Origin: Tribonema minus
Taxonomy: Eukaryota; Sar; Xanthophyceae; Tribonematales; Tribonemataceae
Assembly: GCA_017506865.1 (NCBI GenBank)
Contig: JAFCMP010000096.1
Location: 220,288 to 284,287 of the forward strand
Length of the DNA: 64,000 nt
Direction of reading: 5' to 3'
Numbering within the stretch: position 1 is the first letter of the stretch; each line of letters starts with the position of its first letter. Below, one piece after another: positions 34,001 to 43,970 of this stretch. A program made the translations under genes and the position numbers. The notes beneath the pieces were generated by a model that had not been told where the DNA came from, ran no database searches, and worked only from the letters and a program-made list of their open reading frames with translations.

Positions 34001-37000
34001 CGTCGTCACGCACGCTGCGCTGCGCGGCGTCCTGACCGATAGGCCGCCGGAGCCGGCCGCGCAGGGCGGGCCCGTGGCGGCAGCGCAGGTGCGCACATAC
34101 TTCATGCTGAGGTTGAAGTTGAAGTTTGACATCGTACTGCCTTGGCCGGGGCTAGTCGGGGGGGGGGGGGGGGGGGGGGGGCGGTTGGCGGCGCGGCAGG
34201 CTGACGGGCGCGGACTTGTTGAAGATGATGTTGTATGCTGGTACTCAAAAGCTGCGCGGGGCGGCTGGCGGCGCGGCGGCAGCGGCGGCGCAGGACCCCG
34301 CTGCCACGGAGCAAGAGACGCATGGCGGTACCGCACGCACCGCGGAGCACTGCTGCCACCAATGCGCATACGCTCGCGTATATTAGTACTACATGTGTAA
34401 GCACGCCGGTGAGGGAACGGACCAGCAAGCGGGGGTCGGCGCCCGGCGGCATTGTCACCTGTGGGTGGCATGCGGCGCGGCGACAGGCGGCGGCGGCGGC
34501 GGCGGCAGCGGCAGACGCCGCTGTCGTGGAGCAGGAGAGGCGCAGCGCAGCGCGGCGCGGCGCGATGGTCCCGCACGCGCGGTGGAGCACTGCTGCCACC
34601 GATGCGGGTGTGCAGCGCCTCGACAGCACTTAGGTGGTTGTTGGCGTCGGCGGGCGTAGGGAGGTAGTATCTACGGGCTCACGCGTACGCGCCGCTTTCC
34701 CGGGGCCTGCTGCCCCCCGTCCGTCCTTGCCCCGCGTGCGTGCATACCGATGCGGCACACACACACGTGTCTAGACGACGTCGAAGTGCGCATACCTCGG
34801 AAGCGCATGTACGCGCGCACATGTGTGTGCGTACACATGCATGCAACACAAACGTGGGTGCGTTAAACAGCGGCGGCGGCGCGCGCGGGGCTTTCACGCT
34901 CATGCGCTTTTAATTTTCTGCTCCCCCGCAGCCCCACGAGGCGGACGCTGACCAGGAAGCGCGGCAGCAGTGTCCCTGTCCGCGTGCCGCAGCGCAGCGC
35001 GCGCGTGCACTCGCCGCATCACACTCGACCGCGTGCGCGTTCGCACCCGTGCGTGTTCACGGATATAGCATCGCTGCACACTGTGCGTGTATGGAGGCGC
35101 TGTGAGCGTGCTCTCACGCGTGTGCGCCCCCCCCGCCCCCCCCCCCCCCCCCCCGTCTGCACCTCGCAGCCCCACGAGGCGGACGCCGACCAGGAGGCGC
35201 GGCAGTGCGCGCGTGCCGCCACGATACAGGGCGCGCTCGCTGTGGCGGCGGTGCTGCAGGGCGGCGGCGGCAGCGGCGGCGGCGCAGGCGGCGCGTACGG
35301 CGCCGCTGCGGCGGCGGGCCACCTCAGGGCGGCGCGCGCGTCGCTAGCGCGCTGCTTCGACAGGTTTGAGAGCGCCGCTTGACACAGATTTGATGTTGCG
35401 CGCGCGCAATTGCTGCCCTCCCCCCTCCCTTCAGTATGCAATGGCTGGTAGCGCTGGGGCGCTGAGCGTTGAGTCGGGGTCTTCTGCATCCAGGCGTCGC
35501 AGCACGGCTGCTGCGTCGCGCGGCAGCGGCGGCGGCGCACGCGGCGGCGGCAGCGCTCACCCGTTGTGCGCCTGCGCGCGTGCCCGGCGCCGCGCTGCGT
35601 GTCAGGCAGCGTGGGCGGCGTGGGCAGCAGGCCGTGCGCTCCTGGTAGGCATGCACGCATTGCATCTGGATACCTACATACCCCGTGCCCCCGCCTTGAC
35701 GCGAGCCCCACCGCCCGAGCGCTGCGCGCGCTTGATTTCGGGCTTGTCTCGAGTGCTCTCCCCGACGGATGCCTCCGCATCACCGTGCCTCGCTCGAAGC
35801 GCCGCGCTGCACCGCGCCTCTCGCAGCGTGTGCGCGGCAGCGAGCTGCTGTGCGGCGCGCGGCGCAAGCGGTGCTCTAGGTCACCCCCGAAGTGCAACAG
35901 TCTCGCATAGGGCAGCTGGAGCAGCAGGCGCCTCCAGAGGCGCGCACGGGCCTCACGTGCGCCTGCGACGGGCGGACCGCGCCTGATCGCTTGGAACTGC
36001 AATCACTTGATGCATCACATACAGCTGAGCACTGCGAACCAAGCTCGTTCAGCGCTGCTGCCGCAGCGCTCCTTGCGCGGCGCCACCTGTGGGAGTGATG
36101 GTGCAAGGAGCGAAGCTGACCTGCTTTTGGATCCTCTCGCACATCGTCGGGAGGGGCGCTGCTGTCCCCCCCGCCCTGCGCTTGTTCCATGTATCGCAGC
36201 CTGGCTTCGTTGTACAACTTGCGCCGGCAAAGCACGGTCTCTGGGCTGGGCCGCAGCTGCAATGTACGAAAATCAAATGCCTCTACTGTAGGCTGCGCGA
36301 AGATACCTCGGCCTGACCAGGTGCTATGCAATGGCTTGGCCCTCGCTTGCAATATATGCCCGTCGCGTCTCTGCAGCTCAAACCTCTCACGCGTTGTCGT
36401 TGTCCAGGCGCAGCACAAGTGAGACGATTCAAGGTTGGCATCGATCATGCAATCCCGGGAAAGCAGTTCTCCGATTTTGTTCAAATAACCCCCCCATTCT
36501 GAGATACGCCTGTCTGTCTTGGACGCCGCGCCCGTCGCTCGCAGCGTGTGCGCGGAGACGGCGGCGGCGTGGCTCGCGGCGGCGTGCGCGCACGACCTCT
36601 GCGGCGACGCCCGAGCAGCGCGCGCCCACGCAGAGTATGCTCGCGCCGTCACGCTGCAGCTGCCGCGCGGCGCCGCCGCCGACGGCGACGGCGGCTACCA
36701 CCTGCTGCGCGTGTCGTGGGAGATCCACGCGCGCGCGCTCACGGCGCCGCCGGCGCTGCTGCCGGCGGCGGCGCACGGCGGCGGCGGCGGCGGGGGCGCC
36801 AAGTACCAGGTGGGTGCATTGGTGGAAGGCCGGCAATTGGCTGCCTTTTGTTTTTGTGCTGGTCAAGCGGTTGTGGTGTGAGGGATGGACGTGCGCACGC
36901 GGGCAGTGCCGTGGCGCTAGGGTTAGGGTTAGCGTAGGGTTAGCGGCGCGGCGGGCGCCCAGGTGCGTGAGGTGCGTTGCGTAACTTGAAGTGTGCATGC

Positions 37001-40000
37001 TCTCAGGCAGTCATCTCTCGCTTGTGCCGTTGCGCACGGCTGCCCCGTCTGTTTGCGGCGCGGGCTGAGCGCTGCCACCTGAGCACTGCTGCGTCACCCA
37101 GCCCGAGCGGCGAATCAGCGCGCTCGCGCAATGTTTGGAAGCAGTGTCCACCTGCGGGAGCGCAGCAGCGAAGCCCACCGTTCTCTCCAGTGCGACCGCT
37201 CTTGGGGCTCTACAAGTTCAACTGTGAAGTACGCCTGTCCTTTTCGTTGCGAACACCGGGTGTTCAGTACGACTGCGCTTCTACTCAGTGCAATCGCACT
37301 GCATGGACAGCACCGCTCAGCTTCAGGCCCCGTGCTTCACACTCTGCGGCGCTCGCCGCGCGCTGCACAACTTCAAATGTGAAGTGCCCATGTTCTTTTG
37401 CTTTGCGCAGGTGGTGAACGTCCTGGCGTACGTCCTGTTCTGCATGGCGCACCTCGCCACTGAGGAGTGCGCGCACAACATCACCAAGCCCCAGGTCCGT
37501 GCACAGGGATTGGTAGGGTAAGGGCTGAATGCGACATTGTCAGGCCATACATACATGCCGTTGTCGTTGCTAAACGGGGTAATTTTATCACTGGTCTGTG
37601 CATGGGGGATGGTGAGTTAGGGTTCAAATACGACACTGCCAGGCCATACCTACCGTGATTGTCGCCAACAGGGGTATTTAGCCTCACAGGTTACAGAGTT
37701 CTTAAAGCTGCAGCATGGGGCTTAGTAGCCACAGGCAGCAGCAGCAGCAGCTCCGGTGCTCAGCAGCAGGCAACGCGCGACCACGAAACAAACGCCTAAG
37801 GGTCACACGCCGCCGCAGTATGTCTGCAGGCGTGCACATGCTCAAACGCCCTGCCGCCGCCGTCGGAGTGAGTGGCCGACTGCGCTCTCGTGCCGCAGCA
37901 GCTGGACTGGGGATGCCTTTCTTACATTTTTTCAACTCGTGCTGCATGATGTCAATCACCGCTTCCCTCACCTGTACCCCCGCCGGGCCGCCGCCGCCGC
38001 AGCAGCTGCTAGAGGAGCTTTCCGCGCTCGTGCCGCTGCAACTGATCACGGGACGACTTATCATGCCCGCTCGACTCGTGCCGTATGAATCCATAAACGC
38101 ATTCTTCACCGGTGGCCATCCCACCCCTTCCACCCCCCCAGCCGCCCCTGCGCCGCCGCTGCAGCTGCTGGAGGAGCTCCGCGCTCGTGCCGCTGCTGCT
38201 GGACGCCGACGACCTCTTCTCACGCCCGCTCAACTTGTGCCGCGTGAACCCCCCATTGCCATCGCATGTACAGATTTCTTCACCAGTGCCCCGCGCCGCT
38301 GCCGCTGCCGCAGCTCCTAGAGGAGCTTTCGGCGCTCGCGCCGCTGCTGCTGGGACGCCAACAACCTCTCATGCCCGGTCAACTGCTCCCGCACGAAATC
38401 GATTCCCACATTCCCCCTTTCGTCACCTGCGCCCCCCCCCCCCCGCCCCCCCCCTTGCGCCGCCGCTGCCGCAGCTGCTGGAGGAGCTCTCCGCGCTCGT
38501 GCCGCTGCTGCTGGATGCCGACGACCTGTGCGCGCGCGCCGCCGCGAGCTTCGGCGCGCTCGGCACGGTCCTCGTCAAGTGCGCGCTCGCGTACGTGCTG
38601 CTGCGCCTCGGGCGCACTGCGGAGTGCCTGCGCGCGCTCGAGCCCGTGGTGCCGCTGCTGAGCCTCCACCCCGGCCTCGTGCGCCAGTCCGCGGTCTGGC
38701 ACCTCGTGCACTGCGCCATGGTCATTCATCTCGAGCACGGCTGCTTCCAGGTGAGAGGGCGTCGCTTTCAGTACACCTTGGTACACACACGGTACACTAA
38801 TAGTACACGTCAGTATAGTATAGTGGTGCCGCTGCTGAGCCTCCACCCCGGCCTCATGCGCCAGTGCGCGTGCTGGCACCTCGTGCACTGCGCCATGGTC
38901 ATCCACCTGGAGCACGGCTGTTTCCAGGTGAGAGGGCGCAGTACACTCTTGTACAGCATAGTACGCTGCGTACAGTACAGCACAGTACAGATGCTGCTGA
39001 GTGTCCACCGCAGCCCTTGTGCGCGAGTCCGCGTGCCGACACCTCGTACACTGCGGCCATCTCAACCTTTTCATTGATGATATGACGTCTAATGAGGTAC
39101 TGTTATACATATCATTGCTCGCAGGACTACCAGATCCTGCGCACCATGTACAACGCAGTGCTGCGTGAGCCGTCCTCAATAGCCAACTTTAATATTGATG
39201 TTGCACTTGCACTTACGCTTGCGCAGGACTGCGATATCCTGCGCACCATGAAGTACAACATGCTGCTGCCTCGGTAGTAAACTTCCACATCGCTGCTGCT
39301 GCCCTTGGGTAAACATACGCGTTTGCAGGACTACGAGATCCTGCGCACCATGTACAACACGGTGCTGCGCGAGTCGTGGGCGGCGCCGCGCTTCCGCGAG
39401 GTGCGCTCCTTCCCCGCCGCGCACGACGTGCACCACTACGGCTCCAGCTTCCTGTGCACCAACCCGCTGTGCCTCGCCATCTACACGGACCTGTCGGGCG
39501 GCGCGCCGCCGCCGCCGCAGCAGCAGCAGCAGCCGCGGCAGCAGGCGGCGGCGGCGGCGCCGCGGCCCGTGGCGCCGCCGCCGCTGCACGCGCACCAGCA
39601 GCAGCAGCCAGGTACGTGCGGCGCGCGTCAGTGCTCTTCCTCGAGGCGGCTTCGCCCGCGTGCTACGGTGCGCAGCGATCGCTGTGTGTGTGCCCTACTA
39701 TGCTTCGTGGTGAACTGGACCCGCGGCGCGCGCCACCTGAGCGTCGCGCGGCGCTGCTGCCGCTGCCGCTGCGCCTCGTCCGCGCTACAGTTTGCTCACA
39801 AGTCGTCCCGGTGAGTGCGACTCGACGCCGCTCGTGCTGCGCCTCGCACATGCGCGCGCGCTTGACTTACGCGACGGCCGCCCCGCATCTGTCGTGCGTA
39901 AGCGCTCGCGTCAACATGTGCTCACATGTGTGTGTACACACGACCGTTGCGCCGCACCTGTCATGCGCAGCGCGACACATTTGCTCCCTCACGTCAACAT

Positions 40001-41106
40001 GCTCCCTCGCGTCAACATGCGCTCACATGTGTATACACAATCGCCGCGCCGCGCTGCCATGCGCAGCGCGACACGACGTACCCGTGCGGCCGCCGCCCGC
40101 GGTGCCGCCGTCGCGCGCCGCGCCGCCCACCTGGCTCGCAACATCCCCTGGGGGGTGGGCAGGGCAAAACGACATCGGCAGCAGCAGCGGCGGCGGCGGT
40201 TTTGTGCGCATGGGAACGTCCGGGTCTCCGCCGCCGCTGCCGCCGCAGCAGGCGCCGCCGCAGGCGCAGCGGCCGGTGCTGCCGCCGCCGCCGCTGCTGC
40301 AGCAGCAGCAGCCGCACTTTGCGCTGGCGGCGGAGGGGGCAGCGGGGCATCCGCGCGCGCGCTTCAAGCGACGGCGCGGCGACAGCCTCAGCAGCAGCGG
40401 CGCTGAGCTGCTGCCACCAGCAGCAGGCTCCGCAGCGGCTGCGGCGGCGGCCGCGACGGCGCACGCAGAGGCAGCTGCTGCTGCCGACGGTGCAGAGTTC
40501 ACACCTGCACGAGCTTGGCAGCTGCCGCCAGCAGCTCAGCTGCCGCCAGCAGCTCAGCTGCAGCAGCAGCAGCAGCACCAGTATCACCCACAGCATCAAC
40601 ACCACCATCAGCACTCCTTAAGTTATGGCAACGCCGGCGGCGGCAATGACATGGACAGCGATAGCAGCGCCTGCGGCAGCGGCAGCGGCAGCGGCGGAAG
40701 CGCCGGCGGCGCGCCAGCCGCGCAGCGGCACGCGCCGGCGGCGCCGCTGCCGCCGCCGCTGCTGCTGCTGCCGCACCAGCACCACTCCCCCGGCGGCGCG
40801 AGAAACGCGCATGTGCACAGCGCTCAGCACGCACACGCCGCCGCAGACCCCGGAGGCCAGGCGCTGGGGCCCGAGCAGTCGGCGCGCGGCGCGCGCCGCG
40901 ACCGCAACGCGCGCCTCCTCGAGGAGGCGGCGGGCAAGGCGCTGCGCGGCGGGCTGCTCGAGAGGGGGCCGTTCGCGGGGCTCGATGACAGGGGGGGGGC
41001 GGCGGCGGCGGGGAGGCTGTCTGAGCATCATCAGCTGCACCGCGGCGCCCCGCTGCAGCTCCTAGACGGCGGCGCCGCGTCGCCGCCGACGAGCGGCGGG
41101 GACTGA
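31019..41106 (+). CDS. Zn(II)2Cys6 binuclear-cluster transcription regulator
   Basis: Ten exons: 31019-31162, 31449-31733, 33065-33133, 33981-34088, 35170-35363, 36545-36809, 37411-37494, 38475-38750, 39329-39611 and 40163-41106 (883 aa). All phases agree. The start could also be 30938. The DNA-binding cluster is CDFCTKKKVRCDGNKPCSQC (Cys28, 31, 38, 44, 47) with the sixth Cys (54) in exon 2 (RRSLECVFSVCQRSGPR), giving CX2CX6CX5CX2CX6C. A Gly/Ser/Pro linker, then helical segments follow (ALLNYFLK; VCAETAAAWLAAACAHDL; VVNVLAYVLFCMAHLA; LLEELSALVPLLLDADDL; DYEILRTMYNTVLRESW), resembling the middle region of Zn2Cys6 regulators. The C-terminus is Gln/His/Pro/Ala-rich, as in activation domains. Extra exons between 31734 and 33980 cannot be excluded. 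Junction copies flank exons 5, 8 and 9. Confidence 0.8.
32733..32755 (+). repeat. Interstitial (TTAGGG)n tract
   Basis: GG plus three TTAGGG units, in intron 2 of the Zn2Cys6 gene. Confidence 0.9.
33412..33447 (+). repeat. Interstitial (TTAGGG)n tract
   Basis: Five perfect TTAGGG units and a partial one, in intron 3 of the Zn2Cys6 gene. It follows a stretch with three near-copies of GTGGTACCTGACCC. Confidence 0.95.
34158..34181. repeat. G homopolymer
   Basis: An uninterrupted G run of more than 20 nt in intron 4 of the Zn2Cys6 gene. It may be unstable in replication and assembly. Confidence 0.85.
34925..34985 (+). repeat. Copy of the Zn2Cys6 exon 5 acceptor junction
   Basis: CGCAGCCCCACGAGGCGGACG...GACCAGGA(A/G)GCGCGGCAG repeats the true acceptor and first 45 nt of exon 5 (35165-35215). 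It keeps an intact acceptor about 235 bp upstream. Confidence 0.85.
35885..36505. mobile_element. Composite dispersed repeat (A copy 2 + B copy 2)
   Basis: 35885-36090 matches repeat A (25920) in direct orientation, and 36095-36505 matches repeat B (30320) in inverted orientation. The two are joined without a gap. On the minus strand one frame of 259 codons runs through both parts (36652-35876), with a Cys-rich end (GACCSSCPMRDCC), so this may be the fuller copy of an element whose other copies are fragments. No transposase motif is recognised. It lies in intron 5 of the Zn2Cys6 gene, ending about 40 bp before the exon 6 acceptor. Confidence 0.6.
36918..36942 (+). repeat. Interstitial (TTAGGG)n tract, interrupted
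   Basis: TAGGGTTAGGGTTAGCGTAG then GGTTAG, in intron 6 of the Zn2Cys6 gene. Confidence 0.85.
37992..38372 (+). repeat. Three copies of the Zn2Cys6 exon 8 acceptor junction
   Basis: Copies at about 37992-38050, 38152-38220 and 38292-38372, spaced 148-163 bp. Each has a CCGCCGCTGC-type tract, CAG and CTGCT(A/G)GAGGAGCT...GCGCTCGTGCCGCTG as in the true start of exon 8 (38461-38525). Intervening intron text (GCCCG(C/G)TCAAC..., CCCCATTCCC-like) is also repeated. The later parts of exon 8 are not copied. Confidence 0.85.
38827..39060 (+). repeat. Copies of the Zn2Cys6 exon 8 donor junction
   Basis: 38827-38940 repeats the last 100 nt of exon 8 and its donor (38648-38762; GTGCCGCTGCTGAGCCTCCA to TTCCAGGTGAGAGGGCG) with few changes, keeping an open frame. 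A third, decayed copy without a donor lies at about 38993-39060. GTACA-rich spacers separate the copies. Confidence 0.85.
39119..39280 (+). repeat. Two copies of the Zn2Cys6 exon 9 acceptor junction
   Basis: 39119-39172 and 39222-39277 repeat GCAGGACTACGAGATCCTGC and GCACCATGTACAACACGGTG from the true exon 9 start (39323-39375). Both keep the acceptor. Spacing is about 105 bp. Confidence 0.85.
39905..40080 (+). repeat. Two-copy tandem repeat in Zn2Cys6 intron 9
   Basis: CAACATGTGCTCACATGTGT...CATGCGCAGCGCGACAC (about 39912-39978) recurs at about 40012-40077 with changes. Confidence 0.75.
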
Positions 41107-41177
41107 CGGCGCGCGCGCTGATCTCAGAAGCCGATCGCGCGCTTGTGAAGCGCAGACGCCACGCCGGCGCCGGCGCT

Positions 41178-41261
41178 GCGCGCTCCCCCCGTCCGCCCCC
41201 TCCCCTGACAGGGGGGAGGTGGGAGGTCTGTCAGGGGAGGGGGCGGACGGGGGGAGCGCGC
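41178..41261. other. Perfect 33-bp inverted repeat (hairpin) after the Zn2Cys6 gene
   Basis: Arms 41178-41210 and 41229-41261 are exact reverse complements (GCGCGCTCCCCCCGTCCGCC...), with an 18-nt G-rich loop. It starts 72 bp after the stop codon, so it is probably in the 3' UTR. It may affect transcript stability or termination, or be a small foldback element. Confidence 0.8.
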
Positions 41262-42322
41262 TGCGCGCGGCGCACGAGGAAAGAGCGTCTTCCTCTTGAT
41301 TTAGAGGTCGGCGCTGACGGCCAGCAGCAGGGGACAGCGCCCAGTGCGTGAGCCGCACCGTTCAACGCTGCTCGGGCTGCGCCGCTGCGCACTGCGCTAG
41401 CGCTGCCGCTGCCGCTGCTCTGCGCCGCGGCAGCGCACGTCGGCAAGCGGCGCGCCGCAGCGCGCCACCAGGCGTCCGGCCCTAGTTGCGCTGGCGGTGC
41501 CGCGCCCGCCGCGCTGGCACTGCAGTATCAGCGCTCAACATGCGCTGTCAGCAGCGCGACATCACTCCTGCCTCATCATCCCGCTGGGGTTTATCTCGGG
41601 TTTACGACGGCCCCCGCCCCCTCGGGGGGAAGGGGGGGCATGCGTAGCGAGCGTACCCGCTCTCCTCCCCCGCTCTTGTTGTTCCGCGCGCGCGTTACTA
41701 CGTGCGCGTCGCCCTGTGAGTCTGCGGCGCCCGCCGCTGTTGCCTTCAGCAAGCGGCGGCAGCCAAGTAAAAGCGAAAGATGAGGTTCCTCGTGAGCGCG
41801 CGCCCCCACTTTGCGTAGGTACGTACCTATCCCGCCCGCACACCACCGCGCACCGTACACTGAGTGTTGCGTCTGATACATACAGCCTATGCGTGTCGTT
41901 GGAACAATGAATTTTTCGTATTTCCCCCCGTCCCCTGCGCTTGTTTGTGCGTTTCCCCGCGGTTGCGCGCTGCTGCTGCTGCTGCGCGCCGTTGTCGTTG
42001 TGCCCGCTGTTGCCGCCGCCGCAGCCGCCTCACTGAGACACCATTGGTGCTGCTGCCTGCTGTGTCTGTGGCAAGTCAGCCACTCTGGCAACACTGCCAC
42101 CGAGCTGCCACCCGAGTACAAGTGGTGGTTGTATACCTTTGAAAGTGACACTTGCTGCACAACGAAACTCACTTGTTCGAAGTTTTTTTTTTGGCAAGGC
42201 ATTGAGCATTGGCCTTGTGATAGCCCTGGCCAATGAGGGCACTTCAACACCATGTCAAGCCTCTAAGACTGCAAGCGCTGCCCCCCGAGCCCACGCACTG
42301 GGCCCCCGCGCAGCATCCACCG
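41262..42322. other. Intergenic, nothing recognised
   Basis: GC-rich to 41500, then a region with Val/Leu-rich and Cys-rich short frames on both strands (for example 41889-42236, +) that lack family motifs. Confidence 0.45.
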
Positions 42323-42867
42323 TCAGTCTGGCGGCAGCATTGGAGGGCCGGCAGCGCACTGCCACTCAGCACACGTCAAGATGCATCCAGCTGAGCCTCT
42401 GCATAAGGAATAGTAATATAGAGGTCCGAACACCACCCCTAACTCATCAGTGCTCAACACTGCTCCATTAGGTAGCAGGAACCACCCGCCCTTGTACTGC
42501 GCGAGCCTGTACCCCCGCCTGGGGCGTTCGTAGCCCGGGAAGCTAGGGGCGCCGGCAGCAGCGGCGGCAGGAGCGGCGGCGGCGGCGGCGGCGGCAGGAG
42601 CAGCAGCAGTCGCACCCGATCCGTCTCGCGCGGGACCTTGGCTTTTTTGGAGCGCAGCGCGGCGTGGAAGGCTTGCAGGGAGAGGTCCGGGTCATGTATG
42701 AAGAGCGTCTTGACAGCGCGCTGGACGTGCGCAGACTGGCTGGCGGCGGCGGCCAGGCAGCGCCGCTGAGCCGTGGCGTACGCAGAGACTCCTGCCAGTG
42801 CCGGGTAAATGGCGCGCATGCCACGGTGAGGAAGGGCCGCTGACGATGTGTGCTGGCCACAGTGCAT
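42323..42867 (-). CDS. Small two-exon protein, function unknown
   Basis: Exon 1 42867-42616 (or from Met17 at 42819) and exon 2 42496-42323 join in phase 0 across a 119-nt intron made mostly of CTG/CCG triplets, like confirmed introns here. The protein is 141 aa (125 from Met17). It contains an Ala/Arg/Gln N-terminal part that may be an organelle presequence (MRAIYPALAGVSAYATAQRR), then VKTLFIHDPDLSLQAFHAAL and SKKAKVPRETDR joined to YKGGWFLLPNGAVL. Not recognised. Exon 1 is the firmer half. Confidence 0.45.
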
Positions 42868-43041
42868 CAGGAGCGTGTTGCTGGCGCAGGGGGGATGTCC
42901 TTGCTTGGCGCACAGCTGTCCAATGACGAAAATACAGGCACTGCATCACGCGAGAAACAAGCGCAGATGAGTGGGCAAGTGCACGTGCAGTTGATTGGCA
43001 GGTGTCACTGTTATAAAAGAAAACATTGATTAAACTGATGT

Positions 43042-43970
43042 TTTTTGTACAAGGCAGAATGGTGCAAATAGAGCATCCCAACAGGCACACAAAACACACT
43101 CAAGAAACAAAGTCATTTGTGGTCAAGATGGATTGGCATTGTTTGTGTGGAGAAGGAAAAGGGGGAATGGTGTTTCCCCCGCCGCCCGTGGAAGCAGACT
43201 ACAGGGCTTAGCCCGTTGCATTATCCCACGAAGACCCCCCCCCCTTTCTCTCTCCACCCCACTTCCCTCACCTACTCTTGACCAAAATAGGCGTGGGCGG
43301 GTGGGTAATTTTGATTGTACTGGTGTTGAAGCTGTATGCCTTACGTTACCGTGCTTGGCCAGAGCAAGTATGAGGATGCACCAAGAACCTCATTCCTGCG
43401 GTAGACCCTCTTAAAACCGGTGGCCCCATTCTTGGGTCCAAAAAACTGCATTTATCTCTCGCTGCGCTACCGAAAAACGCATCCCTTTTTGTACAAGGCA
43501 GAATGGTGCAAATAGAGCATCCCAACAGACACACAAAACACACTCAAGAAACAAAGTCATTTGTGGTCAAGATGGATTGGCATTGTTTGTGTGGAGAAGG
43601 AAAAGGGGGAATGGTGTTTCCCCCGCCGCCCCTGGGAGCAGACTACAGGGCTTAGCCCGTTGCATAATCCATTTGACTGCTCCCAGTGGACGGCCGTACT
43701 CCACATGCCTCCATAAGGTACATACCGTGACCTTGCCTCCTGATCTGTAACGGCTACTTCCTATCGTACATAAGACCCTGCCCTGAATTTTGATTGTACT
43801 GGTGTTGAAGCTGTATGCCTTACGTTACCGTGCTTGGCCAGAGCAAGTATGAGGATGCACCAAGAACCTCATTCCTGCGGTAGACCCTCTTAAAACCGGT
43901 GGCCCCATTCTTGGGTCCAAAAAACTGCATTTATCTCTCGCTGCGCTACCGAAAAACACATCCCTTTAGT
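43042..43970. repeat. Two-copy tandem repeat, about 450-480 bp per unit
   Basis: Two blocks occur twice: GTACAAGGCAGAATGGTGCA... (43046-43225 and 43491-43665) and TTTTGATTGTACTGGTGTTG... (43309-43490 and 43787-43968). Identity is near-perfect, but the segment between the blocks differs completely (83 against 121 bp). Unit 2 has a 10-bp stem (43632-43641 with 43677-43686). The sequence is AT-richer than its surroundings. Its nature is unknown. Confidence 0.9.

Noticed and set aside
4714..36942. Chromosome end or fused telomere
   Set aside because: Tracts are short, lie inside genes and occur in both orientations, so the window is internal.
39376..40162. Extension of the last Zn2Cys6 exon upstream as one 576-codon frame
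   Set aside because: Exon 9 is read in a different frame there; the donor at 39611 and acceptor at 40162 give a consistent phase and remove a repeat-rich intron.
43042..43970. Spliceosomal snRNA genes (U1/U5-like words)
   Set aside because: No U1 5' end (ACUUACCU), Sm site plus stem, or U5 loop could be placed; the resemblance is to short words only.
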